Shown: positions 19,423 through 27,318 of the stretch, piece after piece
Position numbering within the stretch: the stretch's first letter is position 1
Layout: every line of letters starts with the position of its first letter
Assembly: GCF_001427825.1 (NCBI RefSeq)
Contig: NZ_LMGT01000004.1
Location: 124,001 to 188,000 of the forward strand
Direction: 5' to 3'
Length of the DNA: 64,000 nt
Origin: Brevundimonas sp. Root608
GTDB taxonomy: Bacteria; Pseudomonadota; Alphaproteobacteria; Caulobacterales; Caulobacteraceae
Made by a program: the position numbers and the translations under genes
Notes under the pieces: model-generated
What the model was told of the DNA's origin: nothing
Database searches by the model: none
Seen by the model: the letters and a program-made list of their open reading frames with translations, nothing else

Positions 19423-19560
19423 CCGTCATCCTCGGGCTTGACCCGAGGATCAGAGGTCTGAGCAAGCTCGGCGCCTCGGATGGCCCTGAAAACTCGCTCC
19501 AGCCGCCTGGCTGGGAGCACCCTGACAGTCCGATCCTCGGGTCAAGCCCGAGGATGACGG
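19423..19560. repeat. Palindromic intergenic repeat, family A, with perfect 29 bp inverted arms
   Basis: 19423-19451 and 19532-19560 are exact reverse complements over 29 bases (core CCTCGGGCTTGACCCGAGG, itself a palindrome). They flank a centre of about 80 bases. The element fills the fabD-fabG intergenic space, ending 20 bp before the fabG start, so it is probably transcribed within the operon and could form a strong hairpin. Confidence 0.85.
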
Positions 19561-19580
19561 AAGAAGAAGAAGAGGCACCC

Positions 19581-20321
<741 letters not shown>

Positions 20322-20660
20322 GACGCAGTGAATTCCTTCTCCCCCTGGGGGAGAAGGCGCCCCGGAGGGGCGGATGAGGGGTAAGTCCGCGCCCGACTGT
20401 CCGGCAGCCGGCTTGTCTCGGACATCCCCCTCATCCGAGCGACTTCGCCGCCCACCTTCTCCCCCGGAGCAGAGAAGGAAGTTTGGGACGGCGCCTCCGA
20501 CAAGGCGTCACAGGGCTATTTCTAGCCCTCGCGGCTGTGCTAAAGGCCAAGCAACCGACGGGTCTGAGTCTTCGTTGAAGGCTTGCACCGTCGCCGCTGC
20601 CGTCATACGGCAGTGACTGAGACAACAGCCGCCGTGGCGGCCCTGAAAGCAGAGACACCC
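20322..20660. other. Non-coding gap: palindromic repeat plus probable acpP promoter region
   Basis: The 339 bases between fabG and acpP hold the family C repeat (20335-20480). About 180 bases of leader follow, without a convincing gene. The leader contains a short hairpin CTGCCGTCATACGGCAG at about 20598-20614. acpP is usually very highly expressed from its own promoter, so this is where one is expected; I could not identify its elements with confidence. Confidence 0.6.
20335..20480. repeat. Palindromic intergenic repeat, family C (CTTCTCCCCC-type)
   Basis: The left part starts CCTTCTCCCCCTGGGGGAG, itself a hairpin, followed by CCCCGGAGGGGCGGATGAGG. The right part carries the inverted equivalents CCCCCTCATCC and CACCTTCTCCCCC. 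Related single copies, in opposite orientations, bracket the DUF559 gene at 30027-30078 and 30649-30698. Confidence 0.75.
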
Positions 20661-20900
20661 ATGTCCGACACCCTGGAACGCGTCCGCAAGATCGTCATCG
20701 ACCACCTGGACGCCGATCCGGAAAAGGTCGTTGAAAAGGCCAGCTTCATCGACGATCTGGGCGCCGACTCGCTCGACAACGTCGAGCTGGTCATGGCCTT
20801 CGAGGAAGAATTCGACATCGAAATCCCCGACGACGCCGCCGAGCATATCCAGACGGTCGGCGACGCCGTGAAGTTCATCGACGAGAAGCTGGCGGGCTGA
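20661..20900 (+). CDS. acpP: Acyl carrier protein
   Basis: Acidic 79-residue carrier of fatty-acyl intermediates. The phosphopantetheine site is Ser37 in [19 protein letters not shown]. The full protein ([16 protein letters not shown] through FIDEKLAG) is typical of primary-metabolism ACPs. It lies between fabG and fabF, as in most proteobacteria. Confidence 0.98.
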   Translation: MSDTLERVRKIVIDHLDADPEKVVEKASFIDDLGADSLDNVELVMAFEEEFDIEIPDDAAEHIQTVGDAVKFIDEKLAG

Positions 20901-20925
20901 TCGCCTCCACTTCAGAACGGCTTTG

Positions 20926-20969
20926 ATGGCCGCCGTGGCGCGCCCCTAGCGGGGTCGCCCGGCGGCCAT
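20926..20969 (+). terminator. Hairpin between acpP and fabF
   Basis: An outer 9 bp stem (ATGGCCGCC, 20926-20934, with GGCGGCCAT, 20961-20969) encloses an inner CCCC/GGGG stem. A short T-containing tract (TACTGTTT) follows. It may be a partial terminator that sets the high acpP to fabF ratio, an inference from position and from known acpP expression. Confidence 0.55.
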
Positions 20970-21007
20970 TACTGTTTGCGGTCAGGATTCTGTAGCGAGG
21001 AGCGCTC

Positions 21008-22288
21008 ATGCGCCGTGTCGTCGTCACCGGCCTCGGTCTTCTCACCCCCCTCGGCTGGGGCGTTGACCATAACTGGAAGGGCATCCTCGAGGGGCGGTCG
21101 GGCATCGGTCCGATCACCAGCTTCGACACCGAGGGCTACGGCTGCACCATCGCCGGGGAAATCCCGTCCGTGGACGGCCGCGGCGGCGGCGCGCCCGGCC
21201 AGCCCGGCGTGTTCGACCATGAAAAGGTCATGTCGCCCAAGGACCGCAAGCGGGTCGACGACTTCATCGTCTACGCCATCGCCGCCGCCGACGAGGCCCT
21301 GGCCGACGCCGGCTGGAAGCCCGAGACCGAGGAACAGCGCGAACGCACCGGCGTCATGGTCGGCTCCGGCATCGGCGGCCTCGGCCCCATCGCCGACACC
21401 GCCATCATCCTCAAGGAACAGGGCCCGCGCCGGGTCAGCCCCTTCTTCATCCCGTCCGCCCTGATCAACCTGACCTCGGGCCAGATCTCGATCCGGCACG
21501 GCCTCAAGGGCCCGAATCACTCGGTGGTGACGGCCTGCGCCACCGGCGCCCACGCCATCGGCGACGCGGCGCGGATGATCATGATGGACGACGCCGACGT
21601 CATGGTGGCGGGCGGGGCGGAAAGCTCCATCGTCCCCATCGGCATCGCCGGCTTCCTCGCCTGCAAGGCTCTGTGCACGGCGTACAATGACACGCCCGAA
21701 AAGGCCTCGCGGCCGTGGGACAGGGACCACTCCGGCTTCGTCATGGGCGAGGGCGCGGGCATCGTGGTGCTGGAGGAATACGAACACGCGAAGGCGCGCG
21801 GCGCGACCATCTACGCCGAGGTCATCGGCTACGGCATGAGCGGCGACGCCTACCACATCACCGCCCCGGCCGAGGACGGCGAGGGCGGCTATCGCGCCAT
21901 GCAGATGGCGGTGAAACGGGCCGGGATCGACGTCTCCGACATCGACTACGTCAACGCCCACGGCACGTCGACCATGGCCGACTGGATCGAGGCCGGCGCG
22001 ATCGAGAAGCTGATGGGGGACCACGCCCCCAACGTGGCCCTGTCCTCGACCAAGTCCATGACCGGCCACCTGCTGGGAGCGGCGGGCGCCATCGAGGCCA
22101 TCTTCTGCATCCTGGCCATCCGCGACCAGATCGCGCCGCCGACCATCAATCTGGACAATCCCGAGCGCGAGACCCCGATGAACATGGTGCGGGACAGGGG
22201 CCAGCCGATGGAGATCGACGTCGCCATGTCGAACAGCTTCGGCTTCGGCGGGACCAACGCCACCGTCATCTTCCGGAAGGTGGGCTAG
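21008..22288 (+). CDS. fabF: 3-oxoacyl-ACP synthase II
   Basis: Condensing enzyme of 426 residues. Catalytic triad: Cys177 in VVTACATGAH, the histidine in NAHGTSTMADWIE and the histidine in MTGHLLGAAGAIE. The C-terminal NSFGFGGTNATVIF is standard. The frame ends immediately before the GTG start of mltG, with zero intergenic bases. Confidence 0.98.
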   Translation: MRRVVVTGLGLLTPLGWGVDHNWKGILEGRSGIGPITSFDTEGYGCTIAGEIPSVDGRGGGAPGQPGVFDHEKVMSPKDRKRVDDFIVYAIAAADEALADAGWKPETEEQRERTGVMVGSGIGGLGPIADTAIILKEQGPRRVSPFFIPSALINLTSGQISIRHGLKGPNHSVVTACATGAHAIGDAARMIMMDDADVMVAGGAESSIVPIGIAGFLACKALCTAYNDTPEKASRPWDRDHSGFVMGEGAGIVVLEEYEHAKARGATIYAEVIGYGMSGDAYHITAPAEDGEGGYRAMQMAVKRAGIDVSDIDYVNAHGTSTMADWIEAGAIEKLMGDHAPNVALSSTKSMTGHLLGAAGAIEAIFCILAIRDQIAPPTINLDNPERETPMNMVRDRGQPMEIDVAMSNSFGFGGTNATVIFRKVG

Positions 22289-23458
22289 GTGGGGATCGAA
22301 CGGGGTTCAGGCCGCAAGACGGCCGTCGTGGCGGCGACGGGAACCGTCAGCCTGTTCATCATCGCCGCCCTGGTCGCGGCCTGGAGCGTCTTCTACGCGC
22401 CCGGCCCGTCGGCGCGCGGCGGTCAGCCGGCGACCATCGTCACCCTCCCCAGCGGCGCGGGCGTCTCGGCCATCGCCGCGACCCTGAAATCCGCCGGGGT
22501 GATCCGCTCGACCGACATGTTCAAGGCGGCCGCCACCCTGACCGGCGCGGACCGCAAGCTGCGGGCCGGCGAATATGAGGTGCCGAGCAAGGCCTCCCTG
22601 CGCTCGGTCATCGTCCTCCTGGTCGAGGGCCGGGTGGTCCGCCACTACGTCACCCTGCCCGAGGGCTGGTCCTCCGCCCAGGCCGTCGACATCCTCAACA
22701 ACCAGCCGATCCTCATCGGCACGGTCGACGGCACGCCGGACGAGGGTTCGCTCTGGCCCGACACCTATGAGGTCAGCCGCGGCGAGACCCGCGACTCGGT
22801 GATCGCCCGCATGCGCCGCGCCCGCGACGAGAACCTGGCCCGGCTGTGGGCCGCCCGCAGCCCCACCACGGTCGTCCGCACGCCCGAGGAGGCCATGATC
22901 CTCGCCTCGATCGTCGAGAAGGAGACGGGCCTCGCGGCGGAGCGCCCGCGCGTCGCCGCCGTCTTCACCAACCGCCTGCGCGCGGGCATGCGGCTGGAGA
23001 GCGATCCGACCATCGTCTACGGCATCACCCGCGGCCGCCCGCTGGGCCGGGGCATCCGCCGCTCCGAACTGGACCGGGCCACCGCCTGGAACACCTATCA
23101 GATCGACGGCCTGCCCCCGACGCCCATCGCCAATCCGGGCCGCGACGCGGTCGCCGCCGTCCTCAATCCGCCCCGCAGCGACGAGCTGTTCTTCGTCGCC
23201 GACGGCACCGGCGGCCACGTCTTCGCCCGCACCTTCGACGAGCATCTCGCCAATGTCGCCCGCTGGCGCGAGATCGAGCGCCGCAAGGCCGGCCTGCCGC
23301 CCGAGGCGGCCCCGCCCGCCGTGCCCGGCACGGTTCCCGGCGTCCCCAACGCGCCGCCGGACGCCGCCTCCGGCGCCGCCGTCCCTCCGGGCGTGACGGT
23401 GCCGCCGGGCGCGCGGGTCATCAGCATACCGCCGGCCGCGCCGGCGCCGGCGCGATGA
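22289..23458 (+). CDS. mltG: Endolytic murein transglycosylase
   Basis: Inner-membrane YceG-like enzyme that cuts nascent glycan strands and sets chain length. The 389-residue protein has one N-terminal transmembrane helix (VSLFIIAALVAAWSVFYA), a LysM-like segment, and the catalytic Glu210 in ILASIVEKETGL. ESDPTIVYGI, NTYQIDGLPPTPIANPG and FFVADGTGGHVF follow. The last ~75 residues are a Pro/Ala/Gly-rich tail not needed for the fold. The start is GTG directly abutting the fabF TAG. E. coli also has mltG near fabF. Confidence 0.95.
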   Translation: MGIERGSGRKTAVVAATGTVSLFIIAALVAAWSVFYAPGPSARGGQPATIVTLPSGAGVSAIAATLKSAGVIRSTDMFKAAATLTGADRKLRAGEYEVPSKASLRSVIVLLVEGRVVRHYVTLPEGWSSAQAVDILNNQPILIGTVDGTPDEGSLWPDTYEVSRGETRDSVIARMRRARDENLARLWAARSPTTVVRTPEEAMILASIVEKETGLAAERPRVAAVFTNRLRAGMRLESDPTIVYGITRGRPLGRGIRRSELDRATAWNTYQIDGLPPTPIANPGRDAVAAVLNPPRSDELFFVADGTGGHVFARTFDEHLANVARWREIERRKAGLPPEAAPPAVPGTVPGVPNAPPDAASGAAVPPGVTVPPGARVISIPPAAPAPAR

Positions 23459-24336
23459 GCCGGATCTCGGGCATGACCGGCTTCGGCCGCGCCGACGGGT
23501 CCGACGGCGACTGGACCTGGTCGGTCGAGGCCCGCTCGGTCAACGGCCGCAATCTGGAGGTCCGGTTCCGGGGGCCGCCCGGCTTCGACACCCTCGAGCG
23601 TCATGCCAGGACCTCCGCCCAGGCCCGGCTGAGCCGAGGTCAGGTCACCGTCGGAATCCAGACCCGGCGCGAGCTCGGCGCCGCCTCGCTCAAGGTCAAC
23701 CAGGACATCCTCGCCCGCTACCTGTCCCTCGCCAATCAACTGGCGGAGGAGGGGGCGACCCCGCCCTCGGCCGACGGCCTGCTGTCGCTGCGCGGCGTGC
23801 TGGAGGCGCCCGAGGAGGCCGACGACGCCGGGGCCCGCGCCGCCGTCGAGGCCGCCATGGCCGTCACCATCGACCAGGCCCTCGACGCCCTCAAGCTGTC
23901 GCGCGACCGCGAGGGCGGCCAGCTTCTGCCCGTGATCACGGACTTCATCGACCGGATCGAGCAACTGGTGGCCCAGGCCGAAACCGGGGCCTCGGCCCAG
24001 ACCGACGCCATCCGCGAGCGTTTCAGCCGCCGCATGACCGAACTGGCTCCCGACGCCCCCGGCCTTGAGGACCGGATCTTCCTCGAGGCGGCGGCCCTCG
24101 CGACCCGGGCCGACGTGCGCGAGGAGCTGGACCGGCTGACGGCCCACGTCGCCTCGGCCCGGACCCTGTTGCAGCAACCCCCCGCCGGGCGAAAACTCGA
24201 CTTCCTGATGCAGGAATTCATGAGAGAGGCGAACACCCTCTGCTCGAAATCGGCTACGACCGCGCTCACCGGAATCGGCCTCGAGCTGAAGGCCGGCATC
24301 GAACAGTTGCGCGAACAGGTCCAGAATGTCGAATGA
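23455..24336 (+). CDS. yicC: YicC family endoribonuclease-like protein
   Basis: A 293-residue YicC/YloC protein; E. coli YicC has been described as an RNase acting on some small RNAs. Start MSRISGMTGFGRADG, then the conserved SVNGRNLEVRFRGP and the C-terminal DUF1732 region with GRKLDFLMQEFMREANTLCSKS. ATG at 23455 overlaps the mltG TGA. YicC next to gmk is a conserved arrangement. Confidence 0.93.
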   Translation: MSRISGMTGFGRADGSDGDWTWSVEARSVNGRNLEVRFRGPPGFDTLERHARTSAQARLSRGQVTVGIQTRRELGAASLKVNQDILARYLSLANQLAEEGATPPSADGLLSLRGVLEAPEEADDAGARAAVEAAMAVTIDQALDALKLSRDREGGQLLPVITDFIDRIEQLVAQAETGASAQTDAIRERFSRRMTELAPDAPGLEDRIFLEAAALATRADVREELDRLTAHVASARTLLQQPPAGRKLDFLMQEFMREANTLCSKSATTALTGIGLELKAGIEQLREQVQNVE

Positions 24337-24967
24337 ACGCACGCCCCGCCGCGGCGTCCTGCTGATCGTCGCCAGCCCCTCGGGCGCCGGCAAGACCAGC
24401 CTGTGCCGCCGCCTGATGGCCGACCACGGCGGGCTGGAGCTGTCCGTCTCCATGACCACGCGCGGCATCCGGCCGGGCGAGGTGGCGGACCGCGACTATC
24501 ACTTCGTCGACGACGCCGAATTCCAGCGCATGATCGACGCCGACGCCTTCCTCGAATGGGCCGACGTCCACGGCAGCCGCTACGGCAGCCCGCGCGCCCC
24601 CATCGACCGCGCCCTGGCCGAAGGGCGCGACGTCCTGTTCGACATCGACTGGCAGGGCGCCCGCGACATCGCCCGCAAATGCCCCGAGGACGCCGTCCGC
24701 GTCTTCATCCTGCCGCCCAGCCTCGAGGAGCTCCGTCGCCGCCTCGTCACCCGCTCCCAGGACGCCGACGAGGTCATCGAGCGCCGCATCGCCAACGCCA
24801 AGGGCGAGATCGAGCACTGCGGCGACTTCGACTATATCTTCGTCAACGACGACTTCGACCGCAGCTACGCCGAACTGGCCCACATCTACCACGCCGAACG
24901 CTCGCGGCGGTTCCGCAACGTCTGGGTCGACGCCTGGCGTGACGCCCTGCTGAACGAGGCGGTCTAG
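24326..24967 (+). CDS. gmk: Guanylate kinase
   Basis: Phosphorylates GMP to GDP; 213 residues. P-loop SPSGAGKTSLCRRL, the GMP-binding VSMTTRGIRPGEVADRDYHFV, VLFDIDWQGA and the lid region RLVTRSQDADEVIERRI. The start lies 11 bp inside yicC. The stop overlaps the convergent terminase stop by 4 bp (CTAG). Confidence 0.97.
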   Translation: MSNERTPRRGVLLIVASPSGAGKTSLCRRLMADHGGLELSVSMTTRGIRPGEVADRDYHFVDDAEFQRMIDADAFLEWADVHGSRYGSPRAPIDRALAEGRDVLFDIDWQGARDIARKCPEDAVRVFILPPSLEELRRRLVTRSQDADEVIERRIANAKGEIEHCGDFDYIFVNDDFDRSYAELAHIYHAERSRRFRNVWVDAWRDALLNEAV

Positions 24968-26349
24968 AGCACGCGGACCGAGGGCCCGGCGCCCGCTCCG
25001 TCGATCAGCAGGTCCGTCACCGCCCAGACCAGCGCATCAGCCCGGTCGGGACTGCCGCCGCCGGCGTCGCCCAGCCCCATCAGCTCCTCCTCCAGTTCGG
25101 CCAGGTCGGCGCAGTGCCGCACCCGCCCCTGTTCGTAGAGGGCCGCCACCGGTTCGGCCCGGGCCCGCTTGCCGAAGCGCGCATGCACCCGCTTCACCGG
25201 GCAGCCGACGCCCGCCGTCTTCAGCACGGCCTCGACCATCTCCCCGCCCTGGTTGGTCTCGGCCACGACGCGAACGGCCCCGAACGCCTCGACCGCCCGC
25301 GCCACGACCCGGGCCCAGCCCTGCGGCGACCGCCCGCGCACCGTCCGATCGGCCAGCACCCAGGCCATGCCGCCCTTCCGGCCCGCGACGATGATCCCGC
25401 ACGCGTCGCCCCCGGTCGAGCACGGCGGATCGACGGCCACCACGACGCGCTCGAACGCGCCTTCTCCCTCCCCCTTGTGGGGAGGGATGTCGGCGCGCAG
25501 CGACGACAGGGTGGGGCCCGCATGTCCGCACCCAGGCCCTTTCTGACCCCACCCGGGCTCAGCCTGCGGCCTCGCCGTCCCTCCCCATGAAGGGGAGGGA
25601 AATCGCGCCGCCTGCATCATCTCCAGCGTGAATAGCGCCCCGTCGCCCTCGACCACCCGTCCGTCCAGCTCCTGCGCCGCCAGCCGGGTGCCGCCGTACA
25701 GACCTTCCAGTCCGTCCAGAAACGCGGGGGCGAGGTTGCCCGCATTGACGCGCGTCGGCAGGTCCGTCCGCTCCAGCCCCGCCTCCTTAAGCAACCGTCT
25801 CAGCGCCGCCATCGGTTTCGGCGTCGTGGTCACCACCAGCTGCGGCCGCCGCCCCAGCCGCAATCCCATCCGCAGCAGGGCCAGCGTCGCCTCGGGCTTG
25901 CGCCAGGCGCACCATTCGTCCGCCCACGCCGCCCCGAACTGCGGCCCGCGCAGCGACTCCGGATCCTCGGCCGAGAACACCATCGCCACCGCCCCGTTCG
26001 GCCACACCAGCCGCCGCCGGCTCGCCTCCCATTGCGGCCGTCCGCCGATGGCGTAGCGGGGCAGGGCGCACAGGCCCGACGGCCCCTCGATCATCACCTC
26101 GCGCACGTCATGCAGGCTCTGTCCGACCAGGGCGATCCGCCCGCCGCCCGGCGAGCCGTCGCGCGCCCGGTTCGCCACCCATTCCGCGCCCGCCCGCGTC
26201 TTGCCCCCGCCGCGCCCGCCCAGCACCAGCCAGGTGCGCCAGTCGCTCTCCGGCGGCTTCTGGCCTTGATGCGCCGCCTTCGTCCAGTCGGCGCCGAGTA
26301 TCTGCCGCTCCGCCGGCGACAGGGCGGCCAATCGCACCTCCAGGTTCAA
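24964..26349 (-). CDS. Phage/GTA-type terminase large subunit with an in-frame repeat insertion
   Basis: DNA-packaging motor ATPase-nuclease of 461 residues. The ATPase domain has a Walker A WLVLGGRGGGKTRAGAEW, a Walker B region GAAWADEWCAW and the coupling motif LVVTTTPKPM. The nuclease domain shows VVVAVDPPCSTGGDACGII, VVAETNQGGEMVE and the terminal SPDRADALVWAVTDLL. TTG at 26349 overlaps the stop of the upstream gene by 4 bp and gives the natural start. Residues about 250-296 are encoded by a copy of the family D palindromic repeat, which sits between ATPase and nuclease domains without breaking the frame. No portal gene follows; the next gene is convergent gmk. Confidence 0.88.
   Translation of the reverse strand: MNLEVRLAALSPAERQILGADWTKAAHQGQKPPESDWRTWLVLGGRGGGKTRAGAEWVANRARDGSPGGGRIALVGQSLHDVREVMIEGPSGLCALPRYAIGGRPQWEASRRRLVWPNGAVAMVFSAEDPESLRGPQFGAAWADEWCAWRKPEATLALLRMGLRLGRRPQLVVTTTPKPMAALRRLLKEAGLERTDLPTRVNAGNLAPAFLDGLEGLYGGTRLAAQELDGRVVEGDGALFTLEMMQAARFPSPSWGGTARPQAEPGWGQKGPGCGHAGPTLSSLRADIPPHKGEGEGAFERVVVAVDPPCSTGGDACGIIVAGRKGGMAWVLADRTVRGRSPQGWARVVARAVEAFGAVRVVAETNQGGEMVEAVLKTAGVGCPVKRVHARFGKRARAEPVAALYEQGRVRHCADLAELEEELMGLGDAGGGSPDRADALVWAVTDLLIDGAGAGPSVRVL
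25462..25602. repeat. Composite palindromic repeat (family D) inside the terminase gene
   Basis: A 141 bp segment with a hairpin at each end (CCCTCCCCCTTGTGGGGAGGG and CCCTCCCCATGAAGGGGAGGG types) and an internal GATGTCGGCGCGCAGCGACG. The same order appears in the intergenic element at 56391-56526. The length equals 47 codons, so the terminase frame stays open across it. It encodes Gly/Pro-rich residues (FPSPSWGGTARPQ and further). Confidence 0.88.
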
Positions 26350-26879
26350 ACCGTCTCCTCCACGCTGTGCGGGGAGGGGGACCGCGAAGCGGTGGAGGGG
26401 CCACCGCCCCAATCCTCGCCCAGCAGCTTCCGCCGCACCGCCTCGAACGCCGCCTCGTCAGGCTCGCCGGGATCCTCCGGGGCCGTCCCGTCCAGCCGCG
26501 CCGCCGCCCGTCCCAGCACGTCGGCCACCCGCGCAGCCTCGCCGGCCAGCGTCATCCGCCCCTCGCGCAACAGCTTCACCGCCTCGCCCAGCGCCAGCCG
26601 CGCCGCCTCGCGCGGGGTCAGATCCCCGTCGATCTGCCCGACGACTGCCTCCGCCAGACCCGCGTCGGCGGGACAGACCGGCGTCGCCTCGGCCAGCGAC
26701 CGTTTGCTCCATCCCTCGCGCGTGATCCGCCGCCGGATCGCGTATTCGGTCACGTCGAACACCTCGGCCAGCCGCGGCGCGCTCTCGCCCGCCAGATACC
26801 GCGCCCGGACCAGCGTCCAGACCTCCTCGCGGCGGATGCGGTAGGGATTTCGGCGGCGTTTCCTGCCTGTCTCTTCCAT
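26346..26879 (-). CDS. Probable terminase small subunit / HTH protein
   Basis: A 177-residue protein that starts with a basic stretch (METGRKRRR-like) and a helix-turn-helix-like segment (RLAEVFDVTEYAIRRRITREGWSKRS). A charged helical region follows. Its 4 bp overlap with the terminase large subunit gene and its HTH suggest a DNA-recognition small subunit, as in phage and GTA packaging modules; this is inferred from context. The last ~18 residues (GPSTASRSPSPHSVEETV) are encoded by a palindromic sequence at 26357-26398 and look acquired. Confidence 0.65.
   Translation of the reverse strand: MEETGRKRRRNPYRIRREEVWTLVRARYLAGESAPRLAEVFDVTEYAIRRRITREGWSKRSLAEATPVCPADAGLAEAVVGQIDGDLTPREAARLALGEAVKLLREGRMTLAGEAARVADVLGRAAARLDGTAPEDPGEPDEAAFEAVRRKLLGEDWGGGPSTASRSPSPHSVEETV
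26357..26398. repeat. Palindromic element forming the 3' end of the putative small terminase gene
   Basis: CCTCCAC (26357-26363) pairs with GTGGAGG (26392-26398), and a second hairpin ACCGC-GAA-GCGGT occupies 26381-26393. A GGGGAGGGGG run lies between. It resembles the window's other G/C-rich palindromes, but I found no second copy here, so family membership is tentative. Confidence 0.45.
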
Positions 26880-27108
26880 CCCGCCATTATCGGGCCGCCG
26901 CTTCCTGCGGCGGGTTCATGACGCTGTTTCGGCGGGAAAACCCCTTCGGATCAAAGGCGTGATCTGAGAGAATTGTCTGGCTGGCGGCGGATTGCCGGCA
27001 ATTGTCGCGGATATGGCTGATGTCGCCCCTGTCACGGGCCGGATGTCGCGGATATCGAGCCGCGATTGTCCCGGGTCGGCGACCGCAAGGTGCGCGCGGC
27101 GCCGCCTC

Positions 27109-27136
27109 TTGACCGCGACCGGACGGCGCCTATCTC
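27109..27136 (+). promoter_or_regulatory. Sigma-70-like promoter of a tiny transcription unit
   Basis: TTGACC (27109-27114), a 16 base spacer and TATCTC (27131-27136) preceded by GCC resemble the Caulobacter housekeeping promoter. It points away from the terminase genes toward the small ORF at 27173, which is followed by a terminator at 27274. Predicted transcript start is near 27143. Confidence 0.5.
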
Positions 27137-27172
27137 CAACGCACTGTTTCAACAACGAAAGGAGGTGGTCGA

Positions 27173-27247
27173 ATGTCTCATTGTCTCACGCCGCGCGCGG
27201 CCCGTCGGATGAGCCCGGCCTCCCCTCTGGCGGGGTCTGTCGCCTGA
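27173..27247 (+). CDS. Putative 24-residue peptide ORF with strong ribosome-binding site
   Basis: A 24-codon ORF (MSHCLTPRAARRMSPASPLA and four more residues) with AAAGGAGGTGG placed 6-16 bases upstream. A sigma-70-like promoter precedes it and a strong intrinsic terminator starts 26 bp after its stop. The peptide is basic and has one cysteine; no family is recognised. The transcript of about 165 nt could instead be a small RNA, with the ORF incidental. The near-perfect Shine-Dalgarno argues for translation. Confidence 0.4.
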   Translation: MSHCLTPRAARRMSPASPLAGSVA

Positions 27248-27273
27248 CGAAGCCGTTCGCCGGCTGACAATGG

Positions 27274-27307
27274 AAGGGCCGCTCCCGCGAGGGGGCGGCC
27301 CTTTTTT
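27274..27307 (+). terminator. Strong intrinsic terminator of the small transcription unit
   Basis: A 13 bp stem (27274-27286 with 27291-27303, one G-T pair, loop GCGA) runs into TTTTTT at 27302-27307 on the plus strand. The T-run direction shows it ends a plus-strand transcript; the only plus-strand candidate is the 24-codon ORF. On the minus strand it may also help end the secreted-protein gene that stops at 27319. Confidence 0.85.
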
Positions 27308-27318
27308 GCTGGCGGCTC

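Noticed and set aside
26992..27267. 91-residue plus-strand frame upstream of the secreted-protein gene
   Set aside because: It overlaps the promoter-like region and lacks a ribosome-binding site; the 24-codon ORF in another frame fits the Shine-Dalgarno and terminator better.
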